From Lentzea sp. (GTDB lineage Bacteria > Actinomycetota > Actinomycetes > Mycobacteriales > Pseudonocardiaceae): a stretch of 7,122 nucleotides of DNA. Position numbers and translations under genes: made by a program. Shown here one piece after another: positions 1-5,382 of this stretch (the first letter of the stretch is position 1; every line of letters begins with the position of its first letter). Under the pieces are notes generated by a model. The model saw only the letters and a list, made by a program, of their open reading frames with translations. It did no database searches and was not told the DNA's origin. The DNA lies in the NCBI GenBank assembly GCA_030146905.1, contig JASLAV010001120.1, forward strand, positions 1-7,122, written 5' to 3'.

Positions 1-267
1 GTACTCGGGTGGGAGCTTGACGCCCACAACAGTCGCGCCGTCAGACCCCACGATGGCGGTAGCCGGCGCCAAAGCCTGCACTTCGATCTTTTCCGTCGCG
101 AGCCGCTCGCGCGCGACCTCGGTCAACCGCATCTCACCCAATCCATCCAGCAGGGTGAACGCCGCGTCAGCCGTCGGATTCGCGTCCGCGGGTGTGGCTC
201 CGTGCAGCTGCGCGAGAACAGGAGCCGCCATTGCGCCGCTGACAAACATACGTCGAGTGATCGCCAT
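1..267 (-). CDS. Exported protein with Tat-like signal, N-terminal part only
   Basis: The 5' portion (89 codons) of a minus-strand gene that runs off the left edge of the window. The protein begins MAITRRMFVSGAMAAPVLAQ: a twin-arginine pair followed by a hydrophobic alanine-rich stretch to about residue 20, then LHGATPADA, which could hold a cleavage site. This suggests Tat export, although the motif lacks the usual second-half consensus. The visible mature part (about residues 25-89) contains LLDGLGEMRLTEVARERL and a likely beta strand around ATAIVGSDGATVVGV. I do not recognise the family. The ATG at 265-267 has GGAAG only two bases upstream, which is close. The alternative ATG at residue 7 has no better site and would lose the arginine pair. 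The reading frame stays open to the window edge with good codon bias, so a real gene is likely, but its function is unknown. Confidence 0.65.
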   Translation of the reverse strand, partial: MAITRRMFVSGAMAAPVLAQLHGATPADANPTADAAFTLLDGLGEMRLTEVARERLATEKIEVQALAPATAIVGSDGATVVGVKLPPEY

Positions 268-332
268 GACTTCCAGTGTTACGTATTTCAGGGAAAAGTC
301 GGCCGTAGATAACTCGAAAGAAGGAGATTCAC

Positions 333-368
333 GTGCAGCGGAAGCGACGCCGCAACTGGTGTTGGTGA
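333..368 (+). CDS. Possible 11-residue peptide or leader ORF
   Basis: A GTG start at 333 lies six bases after AAGGAG (321-326), part of AGAAGGAGA, the best-looking ribosome-binding site in the left third of the window. The frame reads MQRKRRRNWCW and then stops at TGA (366-368): a strongly basic half followed by Asn-Trp-Cys-Trp. Such a short frame could be a regulatory leader peptide (Trp and Cys codons next to the stop), a toxic or antimicrobial-type micropeptide, or the stump of a lost gene. No clear attenuator follows. The small hairpin at 433-448 is 65 bases downstream. A -10-like TAGATA lies at 306-311 but without a good -35. Seen: the site and frame. Inferred: any function. Confidence 0.25.
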   Translation: MQRKRRRNWCW

Positions 369-830
369 GCGGGTGACCGCCACAAGACGCCCGCGATCCA
401 GCCTGGCGGATGTGGTCCTTACATATCCAAGAGAGGGGATTCTCCCTCCCGCATGCGTTTCCGGGCGATTGTGATCGTGGTGGGCATGGGGCACCGCAGC
501 GCGGCCGAAGGAGCACTCACCTGCGCTGACAGATGGGGCACGGCAGGCCTTCTGGGAGATTCCCTGACGCGAGGCTCGTGCTGCACCTGGCAGCTTCCTC
601 GGCGGCCAGCGCAGGGCGTGCGAGGCCGACGGCGATCGCAGGCCGATGCGGGTCGCGGAGCTCACCCGTCGCTAGTCGGCTGGCCAGGGCATGCCGCCCG
701 CACGTCGGTAATGCAGCGCGCGGGCGACAGGCGGCCTGCCCAGGCGTTCGTGCGAACACCGCACCCGGAAGCGATCAGTGACCGTGAGCACTTCAGGTCG
801 CGGCTTCTCCGGTGTTGCTGTTGCGGGGGC

Positions 831-849
831 GATCCGGTGGCCGGAGATC
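831..849 (-). terminator. Possible terminator hairpin after the MEDS-HATPase gene
   Basis: TCCGG (833-837) and CCGGA (841-845) form a five-pair stem with a TGG loop, extended by GA/TC pairs across a two-base bulge. It starts about 22 bases past the stop codon of the minus-strand gene ending at 871. There is no T-run, as is common in actinomycetes. A second imperfect repeat, TGACTGG/CCGGTCA (854-873), overlaps the stop codon itself. The assignment rests on position and symmetry only. Confidence 0.3.
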
Positions 850-870
850 TTGATGACTGGTCTGCGCCGG

Positions 871-1815
871 TCACCGATCCATGCGCAGGAAGGCGGTCAC
901 GGTCGTGCCGCGGGCGGTGGCGTGGGTGCGTACGAGGTCGGCGAGTTGGTTGACCAGTAGCAGGCCGCGGCCTCCGTACTGTCCTGGTTCAGGTGGCCGG
1001 CGGCCGGCCAGAGGGTCCGACAGGTGTCCATCGTCCTCGACCGAGAAGATCAGGTGTTCCTGATCGCGCCAGATCCGCAGCCGGCATCCGCCGCCGGTGT
1101 GCCGGAGGCTGTTGGTCACCAATTCGGTGGCGATGAGTTCGAGGTCGGCCGTCCGCTCGGCGCCCAGCTGCGCTTGCTGGGCCTGAGCGGTGACGAGCCG
1201 ACGGGCGTCGCGGATGTCCGCGGTGGTGTTGATGGCGAGTTCGGCGGCGTCCGGGGTGCATCGCAGCGGCTGGTTGTAGCGGTCGACCACGGCGTGCGGG
1301 GCGTAGTGGTCGCTGTCGCGACGCCCGGTCGCCTCCCACACCGTCGGGTGTGTGGCCAGGGCGTCAGCCAGCGCGCGGTGATCGAGGGCGCGGGTGTCGT
1401 AGGGGCAGACGATGGTGACGTCGCGTCCGGCGAAGGCGTGGTTGATCAGTGCTTCGTGCTGTGCGCAGGCGGGGTACTCGATGTCGGTGCGGCCGGCCCA
1501 GATCGGCTCGCCGATGATGCGGACGTGCCCGCCGCAGTGGGCGTCGGCGAACCGTCGCAGCACGGTGGGGATGATCCTGCCGGGGTTGCGGCCCGCCACC
1601 TCCATGTCCAGCAGCAGCACCTCGTCCGCAGCCCCGCCCAGGGCTTCGCGCAGCAACCGGAGCCTCGCGCCGGGCACCGCGATGGCGACGGGTTGCCCCT
1701 CGGCCAAGCCGTCCGTGATGAAGGGCACGAGCGTGCCCAGGTACTCGTCGTCGGAGCCGTAGAAGAACGCCGGGTGCACGAAACCGTCGAGGGGTGGTGC
1801 CATCTGAGTGGTCAT
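871..1815 (-). CDS. MEDS-HATPase anti-sigma factor, RsbA family
   Basis: A 314-residue cytoplasmic protein with two domains. Residues about 12-165 are a MEDS (DcmR-type sensory) domain, with HPAFFYGSDDEYLGTLVPF near the start, then AGRNPGRIIPTVLRRFAD, VRIIGEPIW and YPACAQHEALINHAF, the usual landmarks of the RsbA family. Residues about 190-314 are a GHKL/HATPase_c domain like RsbW-type kinases: N-box ELVTN (Glu231, Asn235), G1 box VEDDG (Asp261, Gly263) and G2 region YGGRGLLL (280-287). No phospho-accepting histidine domain is present. By family it should bind a sigma factor or phosphorylate a STAS antagonist, with MEDS sensing an unknown signal. The ATG at 1815 overlaps the upstream stop as ATGA, implying translational coupling. 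The same frame stays open upstream, but that part is antisense to codon use and belongs to the neighbour's locus. The target sigma factor is unknown. Confidence 0.9.
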   Translation of the reverse strand: MTTQMAPPLDGFVHPAFFYGSDDEYLGTLVPFITDGLAEGQPVAIAVPGARLRLLREALGGAADEVLLLDMEVAGRNPGRIIPTVLRRFADAHCGGHVRIIGEPIWAGRTDIEYPACAQHEALINHAFAGRDVTIVCPYDTRALDHRALADALATHPTVWEATGRRDSDHYAPHAVVDRYNQPLRCTPDAAELAINTTADIRDARRLVTAQAQQAQLGAERTADLELIATELVTNSLRHTGGGCRLRIWRDQEHLIFSVEDDGHLSDPLAGRRPPEPGQYGGRGLLLVNQLADLVRTHATARGTTVTAFLRMDR

Positions 1816-2654
1816 GCCACCTGCTCCACACGTACGCCGCGCAACTCCAGCAGCTCCACGAGGCGGCCCAAGCCCGGCCAAGAGGCGCGGAGCACCAGAG
1901 GGACGCCGCGGCGGGCCGCGTGATCGGCCAAGCGCAGCAAGTTGTTGTGGTCGAGGAAGGTCAGCCCCGTGGCGTCGAGCACCAGCTCCCCGCCGGACGG
2001 GCGGAGGTCGACCCGCTCCAGAGCCTGGGTGAACAGCGTGTCGGCGGAGGAGTCCACCTCCCCGCCCAGGGCCGTGACGCGATCGCCTGCGGCGTGCAGC
2101 CGGAAACCGGGCGATCGCGTGTTGGTGTTCGGGTGCAGGCACGCGAGCTGCGCGAACGCCGAGTCGTCGACCTCCGCGACGGCGTAGGCGCACATCGCGG
2201 AGAACGGGTGATCGGCCATGTAGTTGTCCACCAGGTGCTCGTAGCGGGCGAATGCGGCGAGCTGCTGCGGGGTGCGCACCAGAGGAGTGGCCTCGGCGGC
2301 CACCCGCAGTCCGGCGAACCCGTCGTCCACGGCGGTGCCGGTGGCCGCGGCGTAGGCCATGACCTGCGCCTCCGGGTCGACCACCGCGCCGACCGGATAG
2401 GTCGCTTCCAGAGAGGTGACCTGGGCCGCACCCTCCCGCAGCGCCTGGTCGATGGCAGCGATCCCGCGCAGGTCTTGCACCAGGGCACCTACGTCGCCGG
2501 AGGCCACGTAGCGGACCCGGTAGCCCTGCTCCAGCCCTTCGGACAGGAACTCCCGCACGCGGACCCGGAACTCGCGCACATCGTTGTACCGCCAGCACAC
2601 GTGGTCGTGAGCCCCCAGCCCACGCGTGTGCTCCAGGACTCCGGATCTGCGCAT
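1812..2654 (-). CDS. MEDS-STAS protein, anti-sigma factor antagonist type
   Basis: A 280-residue cytoplasmic protein. The N-terminal MEDS domain (about 14-165) opens with HDHVCWRYND, the typical start of this sensory family. The C-terminal STAS domain (about 185-275) has RLHAAGDRVTALGGEVD, then VLDATGLTFLDHNNLLRLAD and a closing RGVPLVLRAS strand. In SpoIIAA/RsbV-like proteins the last loop reads F-I-D-S, and that Ser is phosphorylated. Here the position is His236 (FLDHNN), so classical Ser phosphorylation is unlikely and signalling may depend on MEDS instead. It is the first gene of a coupled pair with the MEDS-HATPase gene, its presumed binding partner. The ATG at 2654 has only a weak ribosome-binding site (TCCGGTCA precedes it), but it fits the start of the family's first motif. 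The repeat-rich gap upstream probably holds its promoter. Confidence 0.88.
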   Translation of the reverse strand: MRRSGVLEHTRGLGAHDHVCWRYNDVREFRVRVREFLSEGLEQGYRVRYVASGDVGALVQDLRGIAAIDQALREGAAQVTSLEATYPVGAVVDPEAQVMAYAAATGTAVDDGFAGLRVAAEATPLVRTPQQLAAFARYEHLVDNYMADHPFSAMCAYAVAEVDDSAFAQLACLHPNTNTRSPGFRLHAAGDRVTALGGEVDSSADTLFTQALERVDLRPSGGELVLDATGLTFLDHNNLLRLADHAARRGVPLVLRASWPGLGRLVELLELRGVRVEQVA

Positions 2655-2870
2655 TGACCGGATGCTACGTGACTGCGGCTTTGGCCGACCGCTTCAGCCG
2701 CCGCAGTGTTTGGCGACCTGGCGTCACTGTGCGGGACACGGTGCATCGTCGTGGACTGCGCTGACCGGGCGCGCCCACAGGTGGTTCGGATCCGCTGAGC
2801 GGAGTACGACCCCTCCGTACTCCATGAGGAAAACGGTGGTGTGGGTCGGATGATCTGGTTCGGATTCGGT
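2655..2870. promoter_or_regulatory. Repeat-rich regulatory gap upstream of the MEDS pair
   Basis: No gene is seen in these 216 bp, but symmetry is dense. GGAGTAC (2801-2807) and GTACTCC (2817-2823) form a perfect 7-bp inverted repeat around nine bases. TCCGCTgAGCGGA (2791-2803) is a second one, overlapping it. The decamer TGGTTCGGAT occurs at 2782-2791 and 2856-2865, with a near copy TGGGTCGGAT at 2842-2851. On the minus strand GTTTT (2834-2830) and GGGTC (2812-2808) are 17 bases apart, faintly like a SigF/SigB-class promoter (GTTT, then GGGTA), and the inverted repeat covers the -10-like part. This fits an autoregulated promoter for the MEDS-STAS/MEDS-HATPase genes. A terminator role for the gene ending at 2871 is the alternative. 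Confidence 0.35.
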
Positions 2871-3549
2871 TCACCCTGAGCGCGTCGCGGTCTGAAGCAA
2901 AGTGCGGGCGACGTCGCGGAGCTTGACGTTCTCGTGTTGGGACCGTTCCACCAGCATTCTGAAGGCTTCGTCGGCCGTGCACCTGTGCACGGCCATCAGC
3001 ACGCCCTTCGCCTGGTCGATGACGGCGCGTGACACGAGTGCCCGTTCCAGTTGCACGACGTGCTGACGGGAGCGTCGCTGGCATTGGGCGCTGGTGATGG
3101 TGGCCGAGGCCGCGTTGGTGAACAGACGTATCAGGCCTTCGTCGAACGGTCGAACGCTGCCGCGGTGCGGTTGTAGATGTTGAGCGAGCCCATGTGTTGG
3201 GCCTCGGATCTCTCCGACGCGGGCAGCACCACGGGCACGGACAGGTAGGCGCAGATACCGTGTTCCGCCGCGGAAGCCTCGAACTCCTGCCATTCGTCGC
3301 GGTGCTCGCCGACGACCGCACGGACGGCCGTTAGGGTGCGCGCGGCCTCCAGGCACGGGGCCGCGGTCGGCGCTGCACTGCTGTCGTAGCGATTCCGGAG
3401 ACTCAGCTCTGCGCAAGTGCGCGAACTGATCAGCATGATTCGCGCCGTGGTGATCGCGTTGATCACAATCACCACGTTTCAGCGACGCTGGTCAGCCGCT
3501 GAAACCTGCGGACAGCAGCCGGGTCCACCGGATCAGAGGGCGCCGTCAC
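2871..3549 (-). pseudogene. Broken GAF-ANTAR antiterminator gene
   Basis: Three minus-strand pieces together make a GAF-ANTAR protein. Piece 1 (3549-3469, GTG start) reads MTAPSDPVDPAAVRRFQRL and stops after 26 residues. Piece 2 (3475-3131) is the later part of a GAF domain, with APCLEAARTLTAVRAVV, GICAYLSVPVVLP and HMGSLNIYNRTAAAFD, and then stops. Piece 3 continues in another frame from about 3147 to 2871: FDEGLIRLFTNAAS, then a full ANTAR domain (LVSRAVIDQAKGVLMAVHRC, TADEAFRMLVERSQHENVKL, RDVARTLL). ANTAR domains bind paired hairpins in nascent RNA and prevent termination, and GAF senses a ligand or partner. GAF-to-ANTAR continuity is lost near 3147-3150, where one base missing from a CCCG would explain it. 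The first half of GAF appears absent. The ANTAR half could be translated alone from an internal GTG. Sequencing error at the homopolymer is possible for the second lesion only. Confidence 0.8.
3446..3505. repeat. Two abutting perfect 9-bp inverted repeats
   Basis: CGTGGTGAT (3446-3454) pairs with ATCACCACG (3468-3476) across 13 bases. GTTTCAGCG (3476-3484) pairs with CGCTGAAAC (3497-3505) across 12 bases. The two units share base 3476, so they stand back to back as two hairpins of nearly equal size. Inside the first, GTGATC (3450-3455) and GATCAC (3461-3466) give an alternative tighter stem. The element lies 46 bases past the stop of the minus-strand LuxR gene and at the break between the N-terminal stump and the GAF part of the broken GAF-ANTAR gene. 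It may be a terminator for the LuxR gene, an antiterminator target (ANTAR proteins recognise paired hairpins), or a deletion hot spot. Confidence 0.6.
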
Positions 3550-3550
3550 G

Positions 3551-4240
3551 CTATTGGGCTTCATCCGCTGCTGCGGTGCTGGCTGGATCTGTGATCAGCC
3601 GCTGTCGCAGGGCGGTGAGAACGGCGCTCGTTCTGTCTGCGGCGTTCAGTTTCATGAATGCGGAAGTCAGGTGGTTCTTCACCGTTTGCTCGGCCAAGCC
3701 CAGTGTTCGCGCAATTTTTCGGTTGGAGTTCCCCGAGCTCACCAGTTGGAGAACCTGCTTCTCCCGGTGGGTGAGGGTGGCGGCTGTTTCGCCGCTGTCG
3801 AGATCCGGGCGTTCGCAGCGATGACCATTCAACGCCTGGGTGGTCTCGTGGTATCTGCGAGTGCATTCCCGCAAGGCCAGGTCGGCCAGGTTTGCACCGG
3901 CTTGGTGCAAGGTCGACATCCGTTGCGTCACTGTGACCGCTTCTTGTGAGATGGCGGCTACTTCGTCGAGAACAGTTCTGAGGAGTAGTGGAGGCATCGG
4001 TTCGTCGGTGTTGGTGGTGCTGATCCAAGAGAGGCAGGACTCCAGCTCCGACGCTGGCCAACTGTCTCTCCGGGCGGATTTCATCAGCAAGCGAGCGAAT
4101 TCCGTTCTGGACGTTCCACTGATCTCCAGCCACTTGTGAAAGGCGGGGTGGGCGCCCGGGTCGGCCGACGTGTCCGCTGTGTGTCCTTGATTGAGAATGG
4201 AAGACCTGTCGGCATCGTCGACGAAGTGAGGCTCGACCAT
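3551..4240 (-). CDS. LuxR-type HTH regulator without receiver domain
   Basis: A 229-residue DNA-binding regulator. Residues about 155-215 form a canonical LuxR/GerE helix-turn-helix: LTHREKQVLQLVSSGNSNRK, IARTLGLAEQTVKNHLTSAF, then MKLNAADRTSAVLTAL. The N-terminal 150 residues contain no receiver aspartate pocket, ATPase or autoinducer-binding signature. They look helical, with a possible coiled coil around 87-135 (LRTVLDEVAAISQEAVTVTQ onward). The ATG at 4240 is chosen because GGCGGAGG lies nine bases upstream. The in-frame ATG at 4249 would abut that site with no spacing. The TAG stop is one base before the GTG of the broken GAF-ANTAR gene, suggesting one transcript originally. Codon choice is less GC-biased than in the MEDS genes. 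The target is unknown; the divergent DUF6230 operon is a natural candidate by position. Confidence 0.85.
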   Translation of the reverse strand: MVEPHFVDDADRSSILNQGHTADTSADPGAHPAFHKWLEISGTSRTEFARLLMKSARRDSWPASELESCLSWISTTNTDEPMPPLLLRTVLDEVAAISQEAVTVTQRMSTLHQAGANLADLALRECTRRYHETTQALNGHRCERPDLDSGETAATLTHREKQVLQLVSSGNSNRKIARTLGLAEQTVKNHLTSAFMKLNAADRTSAVLTALRQRLITDPASTAAADEAQ

Positions 4241-4773
4241 GCGGGGCATCCTCCGCCTTGGCAGTCGCTGACCGTACTTGGTTGGATCCGGACCCTAGCA
4301 GCCTGCGGAGCAACGATCGCACGTCCGAGTGGGTGAAGAGAAGTAGCGACCAGCGCATCCGGGAATGGCTCAATCGCTGGCCGGCTTCCGCAGCGTCGGC
4401 ATGAACGCTGGTAAGGGCGTCGCGCGGCAGTTCGCTGGCTTGCACGCTTCCTGCCCACCCTTCCTGAATCGCAGGCACTTATCACCTGTTCGTGGTGTTG
4501 CTGCTCTGTTCGAAGGTCCTAGTACCATTGATCTCTTTTTGGGTGTCATACGAACGGTCTCACCTGATGGTTCGGTGGCAGAGCGGGTTGATCCGTAGTT
4601 GTATGGAATATCGACTGAGCTTCGGGTGACCAAACTGGCCGAAGTCCGGTGGAGGACTCGCAATTCGCTTCGGTGATCAGCCGCTTGACGGCTGCGCTCA
4701 GAATTTCCCCGCACCACGACCGCACGGCGGTTCCGCACTGTGAGACCGGCGGCGGGTGAGCTGAGGAGGATCC
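4241..4773. promoter_or_regulatory. Divergent intergenic region between LuxR gene and DUF6230 operon
   Basis: About 530 bp with no gene I can support, and lower in GC than the flanks (for example the ATCTCTTTTT tract near 4531). It should hold the promoters of both the minus-strand LuxR gene and the plus-strand DUF6230 operon. Visible elements are CTTCGG/CCGAAG (4620-4625, 4639-4644), CAGCCG/CGGCTG around CTTGA (4678-4694), and a near-palindrome GGTCCTAGTACC (4515-4526). A weak -35/-10-like pair, TTGATC (4588-4593) and TATCGA (4609-4614), has a 15-base spacer. A minus-strand frame through 4370-4738 has no ribosome-binding site or recognisable domain and was not accepted as a gene. Confidence 0.4.
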
Positions 4774-5382
4774 GTGTTGGAGGCGTCGGAGCAGGGCAGG
4801 ACCCGGTGGATACGGTTCGCGGGGGTACTCGCGGCCGGTTTGGTGTGCGCGGTGCTGCTGCTCAGCGGCCTTGCCAGAGGAGCCTTGGCCGCGTCGTTCG
4901 CCGTGTCCGGGACGAGCTTCAAGATCTCTGCGGACAAGCTGGTGGGCACCGGGTTCGTGCAATTCGGCGGAACGGACAACGGCCCGGGCGGTGCACATCC
5001 TGTTGGTGTCAGTGGGTTTCGCACGACAGTCGCCGACAACTTCTGCCAGTCGGTGACGCTGCGCGACCTGCCTCTGGTCGGAAACATCACCCTGCGTCTG
5101 GCGTCTCCAGGACCCGAAGGCATGTCGGCCACGAACATAGTGCTCGGCGTGGCCGGCCTCACCGGAGACATGACCCTCGTCAACAGTCAGATCGGCGTGG
5201 ACGCCGCGCAGGTGTCGCAGGGGCCACCCGGTGTGGTCGGCCAGCCCGGCGGATTCGCGCAACAAGCAGCGGAAGCGACGGTTGTTGCTCCGCGGATGGT
5301 TGCCTGGAGCGCTACTGCTTACACCCTGCGCCTGAAGAACATGAGCATGTCACTGCACAACGGGGGCAACGAATGCTTCTGA
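4774..5382 (+). CDS. Secreted DUF6230 family protein
   Basis: A 202-residue exported protein of the DUF6230 family, which older annotations of actinomycetes sometimes label cholesterol esterase without good evidence. A basic N-terminus (QGRTRWIR) is followed by a hydrophobic segment at 15-33 and ARGALAASFAV, a plausible signal-peptidase site near residues 39-40. The mature part is predicted to be beta-rich: FAVSGTSFKISADKLVGTGF, HPVGVSGFRTTVADNFCQSV and LPLVGNITLRLASPG. Cys91 and the penultimate residue Cys201 could form a disulfide. No catalytic Ser-His-Asp motif is visible, so an esterase role is not supported. The GTG at 4774 follows GAGGAGG at 4763-4769 with good spacing. Its end overlaps the DUF6114 gene by ten bases, and the two families usually occur together, so they probably form one surface system of unknown purpose. 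Confidence 0.87.
   Translation: MLEASEQGRTRWIRFAGVLAAGLVCAVLLLSGLARGALAASFAVSGTSFKISADKLVGTGFVQFGGTDNGPGGAHPVGVSGFRTTVADNFCQSVTLRDLPLVGNITLRLASPGPEGMSATNIVLGVAGLTGDMTLVNSQIGVDAAQVSQGPPGVVGQPGGFAQQAAEATVVAPRMVAWSATAYTLRLKNMSMSLHNGGNECF

Larger units (their letters stand above)
268..870. other. Intergenic region of about 600 bp without a convincing gene
   Basis: All long open frames here overlap each other on both strands, give low-complexity Arg/Pro/Ala-rich or Cys-rich translations, and lack ribosome-binding sites. They look like chance frames in high-GC DNA. The identifiable contents are the probable promoter/leader area of the left-edge gene next to 268, a strong ribosome-binding site with an 11-codon ORF (333-368), a small hairpin at 433-448 (GAGGGG with TCCCTC, one wobble), and a hairpin near 831-849 that may terminate the MEDS-HATPase gene. 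It could be a decayed gene remnant, but no family can be recognised in it. Confidence 0.5.

Noticed and set aside
517..759. Minus-strand 80-residue frame ending CPICQRR
   Set aside because: GTG start without a ribosome-binding site, several overlapping open frames on both strands, and no zinc-ribbon partner cysteines.
333..953. Selenoprotein: the TGA at 366 followed by a long open frame in phase to 953
   Set aside because: The downstream translation is Arg/Cys-rich and not protein-like, it runs into the MEDS-HATPase gene on the other strand, and no selenoprotein family is recognisable.
1024..1923. Plus-strand 299-residue frame
   Set aside because: Antisense shadow of the MEDS-HATPase gene, with Val/Gly-rich composition typical of such shadows.
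1816..2598. Upstream extension of the MEDS-HATPase frame to give a 575-residue protein
   Set aside because: The extension overlaps the MEDS-STAS gene in another frame, is Arg/Gly-rich without domains, and the true start is fixed by the family motif and the ATGA overlap.
3131..3165. Programmed ribosomal frameshift between GAF and ANTAR
   Set aside because: No slippery heptamer is visible at the junction, and the loss of one C from a short run is simpler, especially as the gene also has a second lesion.
4570..4630. tRNA-like stretch GGTGGCAGAGCGGGTTGA
   Set aside because: It resembles the 5' part of a class II tRNA, but no acceptor stem, anticodon arm or T-loop (GTTCGAATC) can be aligned around it.
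4370..4738. Minus-strand 122-residue frame upstream of the LuxR gene
   Set aside because: No ribosome-binding site, no domain, mixed codon use, and it fills a region that should contain two promoters.
4740..5372. Upstream extension of the DUF6114 frame to give a 506-residue protein
   Set aside because: It is a shadow of the DUF6230 gene, and the ATG at 5373 with the usual short overlap explains the DUF6114 start.
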